From NCBI RefSeq assembly GCF_002876705.1, contig NZ_MDAG01000079.1, positions 1 through 64,000 on the forward strand: 64,000 nt of DNA. The letters are read 5' to 3'. A program made the translations under genes and the position numbers. Source of the stretch: Enterovibrio norvegicus_B. GTDB lineage: Bacteria; Pseudomonadota; Gammaproteobacteria; Enterobacterales; Vibrionaceae. This document shows, piece by piece, positions 51,969-60,721 of this stretch. Within the stretch, counting starts at the first letter, position 1. Each line of letters starts with the position of its first letter. The notes below the pieces were generated by a model that worked only from the letters and a program-made list of their open reading frames with translations, was not told the origin of the DNA and did not search any database.

Positions 51969-54284
51969 CTAAGCAATTTTGAACATACCAATCTGCTTGG
52001 TTAATTGTCGTGTTTGTTCGTTGATCAGATGCGCTGTGGTGTCGGTATCATGGGTTTTCTCGGAAACCGATTTCGCCGAGCGTGCGATGTTGTTCACATT
52101 CGATGTGATCTCTTCTGTGACCGATGACTGCTGACTTGCGGCAGTAGCAATTTGAGTGTTCATGACACTGATTTCGGTCATCATGTTTTCGATTTCGGCT
52201 AGCATGCTGTTGTTCTTACCGCAATTGTCTACGCTACTGGCGACAAACTCGTTAGCACTTGTAATGCCCGCCACAGCTTTTGTCGTTTCAGCCTGCAGAG
52301 ATTGCACCTTGGCGCGGATTTCTTCTGTGGATGTTTGCGTTCGAATTGCTAGTGAGCGAACTTCATCAGCCACCACGCTGAAACCACGACCTTGCTCACC
52401 AGCACGAGCCGCTTCAATCGCAGCATTCAACGCCAATAGGTTGGTTTGTTCTGCTATCCCTTGAATTACATCAAGTACAGTACCTATCGAATCGCTTTCT
52501 GCGGAGAGTTGCTCCATAGATGCTGTTGCATCACGCATTTTCTCAGAGAGATCGGTAATCTCTTTTACTAATTGTTTGCCGACACTCGTGCCTTGTTTTA
52601 CCGAACTCACGACATTTTGCGATGATTCAGACGCATTGTTGGCAAAGCTAGCCACTTCCGAAATGGACGCGTTCATTTCACTGGCGGCGGTTGCCACTTG
52701 ATTAGAGTTCGCTGCTTGCGCATCAACTTCAGTTTGCATGCCATTAATGTTGCCCTGAATATCAGTAGACGCACTGTCTAACGCTTTTACTGTATTGTCA
52801 GCACCTTGGATAACTGTCAGGAAATCTTTCAACATCACATTCATTGATTTCGAGAGTTCGGTAAGTTCGTCATTCCCTCGTGTGTCTAACTGAACCGTTA
52901 AATCATGTGTCGTGGCGATATGAGCAATGCGTTTGCTAAATGACGTGATAGGTTTGCTAATGCTGCCAGCGATCAACCATGCGATCACCAATGACAAAGT
53001 AATAATAATGGCACCCACAATCGATGCTGTTTTATAAAGGGCGTTGTTGAGTAAAACAACTTCATGTAGGGCTTCTTCTTTTTCTAATTCAGAGACCAAA
53101 GCCCACTTTTTGCCAAAAATACTCATCATGCTGTAAGCGGCAAAAACTTCTTTGTTTGCGTGATTCTGGCCAACAGAAAACCCTGTTTCTCCGGCGAGAG
53201 CCGCGTTGACATGTGTGGATTTAATGGGTTGTTGCCCCGATGAAGACTCAGTGACGTCAATACGCTCAATCGTGTCGCTGTTCACACCGGTTTGGCGCAA
53301 CATGTCGATATATGCGGACTTGTCTTGTTCAAGGAGGCGGTTTTGAGAACGCATCAGGTTATCTGGGCCAACAATAAATGTTTCCCCCGAATTGCCGAGT
53401 CCATTGTCTTTCCAGTGCCCGCCGTAGGTCATGATGTGGTTGATGTTGTCAATTGGCATTTGGAATATCAACACACCGATGGTTTGGCCGTTTTTGACAA
53501 TGGGTGATCCAACGAAGGAAGCAGGGCTGTCATAAGAAGGGAAGTAAGGCGAGAAGTCTTCAAAGCTGAACTCACCTTTGCTAAGGGTCTTTGAAGCATT
53601 GAAAACATCCGCGATACCGCTTTTCGCGTAAGGTCCAGATTCTAGATTGGTCGCGTAATCGAGTTCTTTAAATACTGAATAAACGATGTTGCCATTGAGG
53701 TCGACCAGGAAAATGTCGTAGTAACCAAATGACTCCAAAAAAGTCCGGTAATTCGAATGAAACACTTCATGCACTTCGCTGTATGTGGTTTGGTCCGTCG
53801 CTTTGTCGAGGAGGTGTTTGTTTCCGAGTGAGTTTTCATTAACGCCGATGTAGGCTTGCTGCAACAGCTGACCAGCAACGCCGATATCATCCAAGCTCGA
53901 CACAACATCGACAGATTTTGCATTGGTGTCTTGGTAGGTTTTCCCAAACTCATTAACGTAGTAATCACGTAATTTGTTAGCTTGGTTTTCTGTGATGACT
54001 GCCTCTGTCGGCACACTTTGAAATGATTGTGCAAACTGCAACATGGCGTCTTCTGTCATTGTTGAATTTGCTAAGTTAGTTAATTGCTTACCAATACCTT
54101 CAAAGTATTGTTCTATTTCAGCTTTCTTCACTTCTCTCACGGAAAGCAGCTGATTTTGAATTTGGTGCTCAAGTGCGAGGCTCGATGCGCGGTTTGCAGT
54201 AATTGTCATGATCGCCGTAGTTGCAATGACGGTAACAATACTCATGGCAATGAATGCTGTTCTTATTTTTGTGGATATTCTCAT
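51969..54284 (-). CDS. Methyl-accepting chemotaxis protein with large periplasmic sensor
   Basis: This 771-aa chemoreceptor has membrane helices at about 9-30 and 412-436. The periplasmic part (about 31-410) looks like a double Cache sensor (YYDIFLVDLNGNIVYSVFKE, GSPIVKNGQTIGVLIFQMP, GNSGETFIVGPDNLMRS). HAMP follows, and then the signalling domain with the tip IAEQTNLLALNAAIEAARAG and GRGFSVVADEVRSLA. There is no CheR-binding pentapeptide at the end. The ligand is unknown; double Cache domains often bind amino or organic acids. It is a single gene, convergent with mukB. Confidence 0.95.
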   Translation of the reverse strand: MRISTKIRTAFIAMSIVTVIATTAIMTITANRASSLALEHQIQNQLLSVREVKKAEIEQYFEGIGKQLTNLANSTMTEDAMLQFAQSFQSVPTEAVITENQANKLRDYYVNEFGKTYQDTNAKSVDVVSSLDDIGVAGQLLQQAYIGVNENSLGNKHLLDKATDQTTYSEVHEVFHSNYRTFLESFGYYDIFLVDLNGNIVYSVFKELDYATNLESGPYAKSGIADVFNASKTLSKGEFSFEDFSPYFPSYDSPASFVGSPIVKNGQTIGVLIFQMPIDNINHIMTYGGHWKDNGLGNSGETFIVGPDNLMRSQNRLLEQDKSAYIDMLRQTGVNSDTIERIDVTESSSGQQPIKSTHVNAALAGETGFSVGQNHANKEVFAAYSMMSIFGKKWALVSELEKEEALHEVVLLNNALYKTASIVGAIIITLSLVIAWLIAGSISKPITSFSKRIAHIATTHDLTVQLDTRGNDELTELSKSMNVMLKDFLTVIQGADNTVKALDSASTDIQGNINGMQTEVDAQAANSNQVATAASEMNASISEVASFANNASESSQNVVSSVKQGTSVGKQLVKEITDLSEKMRDATASMEQLSAESDSIGTVLDVIQGIAEQTNLLALNAAIEAARAGEQGRGFSVVADEVRSLAIRTQTSTEEIRAKVQSLQAETTKAVAGITSANEFVASSVDNCGKNNSMLAEIENMMTEISVMNTQIATAASQQSSVTEEITSNVNNIARSAKSVSEKTHDTDTTAHLINEQTRQLTKQIGMFKIA

Positions 54285-54436
54285 TTCACATCGTCCCTTT
54301 TATGAACCTGATGTTTCAAAATTAACAAGTTAAGTGTAGGTGGGAACGATCCTCTTCGTGGCTTTTTGTCCAGAGGTCGCATGAAAAGGTATTGTTAGGG
54401 CAATGAAATAGAAGGCGAAAATTTGGTGCCGCCCAG

Positions 54437-54471
54437 AAGAAAGGGAAAACAGAAGCTGTTTTCCCTTTCTT
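54437..54471 (-). terminator. Hairpin terminator after the GNAT gene
   Basis: The nearly perfect 15-bp stem AGAAAGGGAAAACAG / CTGTTTTCCCTTTCT has a 3-base loop. The T-tract after it on the minus strand is weak, so termination efficiency is uncertain. It closes the racemase-GNAT transcript. Confidence 0.6.
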
Positions 54472-54497
54472 CGTGGTGTTGGATTAAGCGTTAGGGA

Positions 54498-55004
54498 TCA
54501 GAAATCTGATACGGCAGCTTCCAATATGGCAACGGAGTAATATTGGTCGAACTTGAATCCGACGTCGGTTAAATAGCCCACTTGCTCAAAGCCAAATTTT
54601 TTATGAAGTGCAAGTGAGGCATCGTTCGGTAAGGTAATGACGGAATACGCACGTTTGACGGGGGAATCAGCCATTTTTTTGAGAAGCGCCTGCATTAACA
54701 TAGAACCAAGACCTTTGGCTTTTAGATCATGACGCAAGTAAATAGTAATTTCGGAGCTGATGCGATAAGCGAGCTTTTCACGAAACTCGCTATTGTAAGC
54801 AAAACCAATAACATCACCAGCTTCGTCTTCTTTTACCAGAACATGGTAGTAGCCATTGCTATTGGCGAGCTTCTTAAACCACGTTTTTCTTCGCTCGATT
54901 GACCACGGCTCGTAATCAAATGTGATGGCAGTGTTGACCACATAGTGGTTGTAAATGTCGTTGATGGCTTCAATGTCATCGACAGTGGCGGTTCTGATTG
55001 TCAT
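54498..55004 (-). CDS. GNAT acetyltransferase, phosphinothricin/methionine-sulfoximine (PAT/MddA) type
   Basis: The 168-aa acetyltransferase opens with IRTATVDDIEAINDIYNHYVVNTAITFD, very typical of the Pat/MddA (YncA) branch, which acetylates phosphinothricin, methionine sulfoximine or related amino acids. The acetyl-CoA loop reads RHDLKAKGLGSMLMQ (about 92-106), followed by NDASLALHKKFGFEQVG. It lies 32 bases after the racemase gene on the same strand, so the two may be one operon acting on amino acids. The true substrate is not known. Confidence 0.82.
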   Translation of the reverse strand: MTIRTATVDDIEAINDIYNHYVVNTAITFDYEPWSIERRKTWFKKLANSNGYYHVLVKEDEAGDVIGFAYNSEFREKLAYRISSEITIYLRHDLKAKGLGSMLMQALLKKMADSPVKRAYSVITLPNDASLALHKKFGFEQVGYLTDVGFKFDQYYSVAILEAAVSDF

Positions 55005-55036
55005 CGCTTTACTTCCTATTTAAACGAGACGCGCTG

Positions 55037-55729
55037 TTACTCTGCGAGCGCAAGTTTGATTGCCGCTTCAGCATGCAACTCTGTGGTGTCATACAAAGGG
55101 ACAGTGGTATGGTTTTGTTGCACGAGCAAACCAATCTCAGTGCAACCTAAAATAACACCTTCTGCGCCCTGTGCTTTTAAATCGTCAATGATGGATAGAT
55201 ACTGCTTGCGCGAATGCGCTGACACTTCGCCTTGGCAAAGTTCTTGATAAATGACTTCATGTACCACGTCTTGTTGCCATGCTGGCGGCACAGAGACGGT
55301 AATGCCGAAAGACTCAATGCGCTCTTTATAAAAGGGTTCTGACATAGTGAAGCGCGTACCGAGCAATCCAACGTGGCTAATTTTGTCTTTCAACAAACGT
55401 TCCGCAGTGGCATCTGCGATATGAATAAGTGGGACAGAAATAGCATCAGACACTTCTTTAGCAACTTTATGCATGGTGTTGGTGCCGATCATCATAAAAT
55501 CTGCCCCTGCTTTCTCTAGTCGTTGCGCTTCTTTGATCAAAGCATCTGCAGACTTATCCCATGCATTGCTGCGCTGAAAGGCCTCAATCTCTGAAAAATC
55601 CACACTACTGAGCAATAACTTTGCTGAATGATGTCCACCAAGCGTGTTTCTGGTCTGTTGATTTAAGAGTCGGTAATAGGTGGATGTGGATTCCCAGCTC
55701 ATCCCGCCGATTAAGCCAATTGTTTTCAT
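55037..55729 (-). CDS. Aspartate/glutamate racemase family protein, YgeA type
   Basis: The 230-aa protein is a cofactor-independent amino acid racemase fold, opening IGLIGGMSWESTSTYYRLLN. Catalytic positions are Thr83 (TNTMH) and Cys196 (GCTEIGLL), the same Thr/Cys pair and almost the same numbering as E. coli YgeA, which acts on L-Asp and L-Glu. Most family members have Cys at the first position. The residue before Thr83 is Gly, where YgeA has Cys. It lies upstream of the PAT-like GNAT. A role in D-amino acid supply or turnover is inferred. Confidence 0.85.
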   Translation of the reverse strand: MKTIGLIGGMSWESTSTYYRLLNQQTRNTLGGHHSAKLLLSSVDFSEIEAFQRSNAWDKSADALIKEAQRLEKAGADFMMIGTNTMHKVAKEVSDAISVPLIHIADATAERLLKDKISHVGLLGTRFTMSEPFYKERIESFGITVSVPPAWQQDVVHEVIYQELCQGEVSAHSRKQYLSIIDDLKAQGAEGVILGCTEIGLLVQQNHTTVPLYDTTELHAEAAIKLALAE

Positions 55730-55976
55730 TTACGCATCCTTACTCGTTGAACATTCTCTCGTTATAACACACTGATGCTCTGTGAAACATAGCGATAAAA
55801 GGGGATGGTGTGCGTTGCTAACGATGTTTAAGGTCGAGAGAGTATGAGAAGAGAGGGAGCTGAGAAAAAGTAGAAAAGAAAATCATGCTCCATTTCAGGC
55901 TCTGTGTAAAAACGTTCCTTTAATGAGCACGCTGCGCCGAATCAGCAAGACAGGTTGAAGGAGGAGGATTAGCAAG

Positions 55977-57191
55977 CTAGACACTTTTGACGGTGGCGCC
56001 GACGCCTTTGAGCCAGTTTCTATACCAACTTGACAATGACTCAATCGGCTTAGGTCGGCAAATCAAAAAACCTTGCAAGAGAATGCCGGGATGATGTCTG
56101 GTTAAATAATCCAAATCTTCAAAATGCTCTATGCCTTCCGCAACTAAATCGACGTCAAATGATTCAGTAATGTCCACTAAGGATTGGACGATAACTTGGC
56201 TGAATTGGTCAGCATGGATTTGATTGATCAAGGTGCGGTCTATTTTTACTTCCGTGAATGGCAGGCTTCTGAGCTGTTGAATGTTCGTAAAACCGGTTCC
56301 AAAATCATCGAGCGACACACCATACCCATGTATACGCAATCGGTTCAATGACTCCATTTGCTCTGAAGACTTGAGTTCATATTCTTCAGTGATTTCTAAC
56401 ACGATGCGGGATTTTTCGATGTTTCTATCTTGGAAAAGGTTTTCAAGGCGGTTCGGAATATCAAGATCTGACAATTGGGATGGCGATAAATTAATGCTGA
56501 TTTTAACCGTGTCACCAAAAATATCAGACAGTTCCTTCATATGGTCCGCGGTTGCTTCCGCTAACTGCATGGTAATCAAATCCATGAGGTCAAAGCGGAT
56601 TGCGGTTGGGATGAACCGACCAGGAAGAATGGCATCTGGTTGACCTGGGGAAACGATTCGTGCGAGTACTTCTAAGCTTTCCACTCGGTTTGTTTCTGGA
56701 TTGAGCTTGGGTTGGTAGTAAGGCATCACCTGTCGGTGGACGATGTAGGTGATCAGTTCCTTTTTTGACATTTGTTCGTAATTCAAAAACTTACGTTCTT
56801 CGGCTTGATGTAGCCTGTCCATCACCAACTGTAATGCATCCATCTTGATGGGTTTTGAAATGTTGCCGATTAAACAAACGTGTTGTTGACGGGCGACCTC
56901 CGCTGCCAACTCAATGATTCGAATATCCAATTCGGACACGATGCAGATCCCCCCCTTGTAGTGCATTTCACCAAGGTGACGAATAAGGCCCATTCCGTCG
57001 ATATCAGGCATGTTTAAATCTGTGAATACGACATCATAGCGCGTAGGGTATTGATGTAATTCAGCAAGTGCTTTGATCGGAGAAGAGTATGTGGTGACAT
57101 TGTGGTAGCCAAGATCATTCAGCATTGTATTAATCATGACCAACATAACCTCTGAATCATCGATTATGATGATGCGGATTGTTTCATCCAT
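55977..57191 (-). CDS. Response regulator with EAL phosphodiesterase domain
   Basis: This 404-aa cytoplasmic protein has a receiver domain (about 5-125) with acid pair Asp11-Asp12, phosphoacceptor Asp58 (VFTDLNMP) and Lys113 (SKPIK), then an EAL domain (about 145-395). The signature is EVL (174-176) rather than EAL, but Gln160 (YYQPKL), EITEE, LDDFGTGF and KIDRT are present, so c-di-GMP hydrolysis remains likely. REC-EAL order resembles VieA but lacks its HTH. No histidine kinase gene is adjacent; the partner must be elsewhere. Confidence 0.93.
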   Translation of the reverse strand: MDETIRIIIIDDSEVMLVMINTMLNDLGYHNVTTYSSPIKALAELHQYPTRYDVVFTDLNMPDIDGMGLIRHLGEMHYKGGICIVSELDIRIIELAAEVARQQHVCLIGNISKPIKMDALQLVMDRLHQAEERKFLNYEQMSKKELITYIVHRQVMPYYQPKLNPETNRVESLEVLARIVSPGQPDAILPGRFIPTAIRFDLMDLITMQLAEATADHMKELSDIFGDTVKISINLSPSQLSDLDIPNRLENLFQDRNIEKSRIVLEITEEYELKSSEQMESLNRLRIHGYGVSLDDFGTGFTNIQQLRSLPFTEVKIDRTLINQIHADQFSQVIVQSLVDITESFDVDLVAEGIEHFEDLDYLTRHHPGILLQGFLICRPKPIESLSSWYRNWLKGVGATVKSV

Positions 57192-57512
57192 GTTTCCGAT
57201 CCTAAAGAGAGTAGTTATATAAAACTAGATGCTTATCTGTTGATTTCAATAGTAAGTGTAAGGTTTATTGTTCAGATCGTTTCCAATGTGGTCTTTTAAT
57301 TAGGCATATTAGTGGGTTAGTCAATTGAAATGCGATGAGTCTAACTATTTAGGCTTGCTGTTGAACAATCCTTGCAATAGAAGTGCCTTCTTTAACCGTG
57401 TGTGATGCCCGAAAGTGGCCAGTCATTCGAGAGAAATCACAGTAATCTTGCTGCTAAATGCAAAGTACTTCAGCGTGCTGAGGTTCAAAAAATAAGGGAA
57501 TAGGGAAAGAAG
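57192..57512. other. Intergenic region between REC-EAL and DMT genes
   Basis: A divergent promoter region. I see no gene, RNA or clear repeat in it. AT-rich blocks at 57220-57300 would suit a promoter for the REC-EAL gene, and GGGAATAGGGAAAGAAG just before 57513 gives the ribosome site of the transporter. Confidence 0.4.
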
Positions 57513-58409
57513 ATGGAAATGAAGCAAAAAGACGTTGCTGAACTGCTTTTGCTCGCAGCCTTATGGGGAGCTTCGTTCCTTTTTATTCGATATGCGGTGC
57601 CAGATTTTGGTCCATTTGCGTTGATCATGGTCCGTGTTGTGTTGGCGTCCGTCCTGTTGTTGCCGATATTGATGATAAGAAAACAGCTACATGAATTTCG
57701 TGCGAACTGGTTTCATTCCTGTTGCGTTGGCTTGTTCAGTTCGGCAATTCCTTTTGTGTTGTTTGCCTTTGCTATGATGAATGTTTCTAGTGGTTTTGCT
57801 GCCATTCTTAATGCAAGTACGCCGATTTGGGGGGCGATCATCGCTTATTTCTGGCTGGGCGACAAACTCACATACACACGCATGACTGGGCTATTGATAG
57901 GCGTTGTGGGCGTGATGGTCTTGGTGTGGGGCAAGCTTGATTTTGGCTCAAGTGGGCTAGGGTGGTCTGTGCTGGCTGTCATTGGTGCGACCGTGTTTTA
58001 TGGCATATCAGCCAGCTATGCAAAACGCTTTCTCAAAGGGGTTCCGCCTCTTGTTACGGCAGCGGGTAGTCAAATAGGTTCTTCCATCGCGCTATTACCT
58101 TTGGGTCTTCTATTTTGGCCCGAGGTTAACCCAAGCCAAGCAAGTTGGATTGCAGCCGTTATTTTGGGATTTGTGTCCACTGGGTTTGCCTACATCTTAT
58201 ATTTTCGACTGATTGAGCGTGTCGGGCCGACCAATGCGATCACTGTAACGTACCTCATTCCTTTGTTCGCGGCGGTATGGGGGTATTTCTTGTTGGATGA
58301 GAGCGTCACGCTGAGAATGATTTTAGGTGCTGGCACGATCTTCCTAGGAACAGCGCTTGCAACGGGGTTGGTCAAGTTCGGTAAACGCACGCCATCTAAG
58401 GAGAGTTAG
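57513..58409 (+). CDS. EamA/DMT-family transporter
   Basis: This 298-aa inner-membrane carrier has two EamA repeats (about 10-140 and 155-285) and about ten membrane helices. The marks are LLLAALWGASFLFIRYAVPDFGPF at the start, ASTPIWGAIIAYFWLGDKLTY at the end of repeat one, and TYLIPLFAAVWGYFLLDESVT in repeat two. Such proteins usually export amino acids or other metabolites. GGGAAAGAAG precedes the ATG. The neighbouring convergent MarR regulator could control it, but they do not share a promoter. Confidence 0.9.
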   Translation: MEMKQKDVAELLLLAALWGASFLFIRYAVPDFGPFALIMVRVVLASVLLLPILMIRKQLHEFRANWFHSCCVGLFSSAIPFVLFAFAMMNVSSGFAAILNASTPIWGAIIAYFWLGDKLTYTRMTGLLIGVVGVMVLVWGKLDFGSSGLGWSVLAVIGATVFYGISASYAKRFLKGVPPLVTAAGSQIGSSIALLPLGLLFWPEVNPSQASWIAAVILGFVSTGFAYILYFRLIERVGPTNAITVTYLIPLFAAVWGYFLLDESVTLRMILGAGTIFLGTALATGLVKFGKRTPSKES

Positions 58410-58460
58410 GAAGGTTGATTCACGAGCGTTGAATGTTGCGAGTGAAAAAGAACGATGATG

Positions 58461-58485
58461 AAAAAAGGCCCTAGGGCCTTTTTTT
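58461..58485. terminator. Bidirectional terminator
   Basis: The perfect palindrome AAAAGGCCCTAGGGCCTTTT is extended by A and T runs on both sides. It serves the DMT gene and the convergent MarR gene, whose stop overlaps its right edge. Confidence 0.85.
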
Positions 58486-58969
58486 AATGTGTTTCATCGA
58501 ACTTGGTAAGAGGGGTAACTTCAAGAAGTGGTGCAGCGTCGATGTTTTCAGCGTTCATCATTGATGATATGCGCTGTACAGAAGAAATGAGCAGAGATTG
58601 TTCCCATTCTTCGAGAGACTGAAAGCGCGAAATAAAGCTTTCCTGCAAGGGTTTTGGTGCTTGTTGCAGGGCTTGTTGGCCTTCTGGCGTCAAGTGCGCA
58701 TGGACCTTACGTTTATCCAAGTTGCTTCTTACACGCACAATAAGGTTACGGCTGGCAAGGCGGTCCAATATTGTGGTCGCGGTTGCCTGGCTCATGTTGG
58801 TATGGTTTGAAAGTTGGCGAATAGTCACTTCATCCAATTCGTCAATGGCTCTCATTAGTACGAGCTGCGGGCCTGTTAGACCGGCCTCTTTATTTAGCTT
58901 TCTTGAGTGCAAATCGATGGCGCGAATGATTTGCCTAAGCGCTACCAACACCTCTTCATGCTTCTCCAT
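58484..58969 (-). CDS. MarR-family transcriptional regulator
   Basis: The 161-aa winged-helix regulator has HTH TIRQLSNHTNMSQATATTILDRLASRNLI (about 48-76) and wing RVRSNLDKRKVHAHLT, with the typical helical dimerisation ends. AAGGAG seven bases before ATG 58969 fixes the start; the frame runs 33 codons further upstream without support. It may sense a phenolic or other small compound and repress an exporter or itself. The target is not shown by the sequence. Confidence 0.9.
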   Translation of the reverse strand: MEKHEEVLVALRQIIRAIDLHSRKLNKEAGLTGPQLVLMRAIDELDEVTIRQLSNHTNMSQATATTILDRLASRNLIVRVRSNLDKRKVHAHLTPEGQQALQQAPKPLQESFISRFQSLEEWEQSLLISSVQRISSMMNAENIDAAPLLEVTPLTKFDETH

Positions 58970-59208
58970 CGAAGCGTCTCCTTTAAACAGCTGTAGGATG
59001 TTAAAAATCCGGCGAATTATCTGTTCTATACGTAAATATTTAAAGGTTTTTTCCGTATTTCTTACCAAACCTTACACATGAGTCGCTGATTATGCGAACT
59101 CATTTGGTTTCAATCTCGCTTGTGTCCTAATTTGGTTACGTAGCAATTGCATGAGGTATGCAAATTAAGGCGTAAAAGAGAGAGAGGAAAGAGTGAAAAC
59201 TAAAACTA

Positions 59209-59272
59209 AATGATATTATTTATCATTAGCATTTGAAATTAACTGAGTATGAATGTAATAATCGTTATCAAT
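59209..59272 (+). promoter_or_regulatory. Two Fur boxes upstream of the imelysin operon
   Basis: AATGATATTATTTATCATT (59209-59227) is a close match to the 19-bp Fur palindrome GATAATGATAATCATTATC. A second, weaker one is TGTAATAATCGTTATCAAT (59254-59272). Both lie 40-105 bp before the ATG at 59313. Iron-loaded Fur should repress the operon. The rest of 58970-59208 shows nothing more than the MarR promoter side. Confidence 0.8.
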
Positions 59273-59312
59273 TGCAACAACTGGTAACAATTCACATACT
59301 CAAGGAAAGATT

Positions 59313-60569
59313 ATGATGCGCACCCCTTTGGCTTCAGCCTGCTCAGTTTTGGCATTATCAGCCGTTTCTTTCGCCACTTTTGCCGCCACACCAAAAGCCG
59401 TCGTTGAAAACTATGCAGACATTGCTCACGCAACGTTCAGCGACGCACTTGTCACCTCAAAACAACTGGACAGCGCCATTGATGCGTTGATTGCCAAACC
59501 ATCAGAAAAAACACTTAACGAAGCACGTCAGGCGTGGTTGGTTTCTCGTGTGCCATACCAGCAATCGGAAGTGTTTCGTTTTGGTAATGCTGTCGTTGAT
59601 GATTGGGAAGGGCAGTTAAATGCTTGGCCATTGGATGAAGGCTTGATCGATTACGTCGCGCAAGACTACCAATATGAATTGGGCAACGTGGGTGCCGTCG
59701 CCAATATTGTGTCCAATAGTTCGTTGAAAATGGGTAGCGAAACATTGGATGTAAACGTCATTACACCTGACCTGCTAGCGTCACTGAACGAACTTGGCGG
59801 TTCTGAAGCAAATGTTGCAACGGGCTACCATGCCATTGAGTTTTTACTTTGGGGCCAGGATCTAAACGGCACTAACCCTGGTGCAGGTGAGCGTCCTTAT
59901 ACAGACTTTGCGTCTGGTGATGCTTGTACCAATGGCAATTGTGATCGTCGCGCGGACTACCTAAAAGCAGCGTCTGAGCTTCTTATTACTGATCTTACTT
60001 GGATGGAGGGCCAGTGGTCTGCCACCCAAGCTGACAATTACCGCGCGGCACTACTGAACGATTCTGCTCAAAACGGTTTGCGCAAAATGTTGTTTGGTAT
60101 GGGGTCACTCTCTCTTGGTGAACTTGCTGGTGAGCGAATGAAAGTCGCACTGGAAGCAAACTCTACGGAAGATGAGCACGATTGTTTTTCAGACAACACA
60201 CACAATTCACACTTCTACAACGAGCAAGGTATTTACAACGTCATGACGGGGACTTACCAGCGTTTAGACGGTGAAAAACTGTCTGGGCCATCGGTGCTTG
60301 AGTTAGTGAAAGCGTCTGATCCAAACGCAGCAGCGATGATCAAAACTGATTTTGATAACGCGCGCAGCGAAGTCTTTAAGTTGGTGGAATCTGCAGAGAA
60401 AAACAATGTTTACTTTGACCAACTGATCGCTGCAGACAATGCAGAAGGTAACGCGTTGGTAAACGGCGCCATTGCCGCATTGGTTCAGCAAACACGTAGT
60501 ATTGAACAAGCAGCGGGCGCGATTGGTATTACCAATCTGAACCCAGATACCGCTGATCATCAGTTCTAA
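59313..60569 (+). CDS. Imelysin family protein (iron-regulated, EfeO/IrpA-like)
   Basis: This 418-aa periplasmic protein has a Sec signal (about 1-24, ending TFAA). The imelysin domain carries the GxHxxE motif as GYHAIEFLLWGQD (His173, Glu176), the proposed metal site, plus WPLDEGLIDYV, RADYLKAASELLI and LSGPSVLELVKASDP near the C terminus. Family members such as IrpA and EfeO take part in iron uptake. It starts an operon with a DUF1111 di-haem protein, a second imelysin and a DUF1513 protein, behind two Fur boxes. A hairpin after it (60588) may lower expression of the rest. Confidence 0.92.
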   Translation: MMRTPLASACSVLALSAVSFATFAATPKAVVENYADIAHATFSDALVTSKQLDSAIDALIAKPSEKTLNEARQAWLVSRVPYQQSEVFRFGNAVVDDWEGQLNAWPLDEGLIDYVAQDYQYELGNVGAVANIVSNSSLKMGSETLDVNVITPDLLASLNELGGSEANVATGYHAIEFLLWGQDLNGTNPGAGERPYTDFASGDACTNGNCDRRADYLKAASELLITDLTWMEGQWSATQADNYRAALLNDSAQNGLRKMLFGMGSLSLGELAGERMKVALEANSTEDEHDCFSDNTHNSHFYNEQGIYNVMTGTYQRLDGEKLSGPSVLELVKASDPNAAAMIKTDFDNARSEVFKLVESAEKNNVYFDQLIAADNAEGNALVNGAIAALVQQTRSIEQAAGAIGITNLNPDTADHQF

Positions 60570-60587
60570 TGTAACCATGCTTATTCG

Positions 60588-60609
60588 AAGCCCCCATCTG
60601 GGGGCTTTT
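60588..60609 (+). terminator. Terminator or attenuator between imelysin and DUF1111 genes
   Basis: The stem AGCCCCC / GGGGGCT has a 4-base loop and is followed by TTTT. It lies inside the presumed operon and probably reduces read-through rather than ending all transcription. Confidence 0.75.
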
Positions 60610-60721
60610 GGCGTTTCTCTGAAGCGATAATTCTGTTTCGTGCTTTATCGCATTTGGTGTCGTTGAACGGCGACAAAAAACAATCAAAGAATACATGTAT
60701 ATTTTTCAATTGGACGAAATA

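Noticed and set aside
60588..60609. Hairpin as the end of the iron-regulated operon
   Set aside because: The next three genes belong to the same conserved set with no further Fur box visible, so partial termination is more likely than a full stop.
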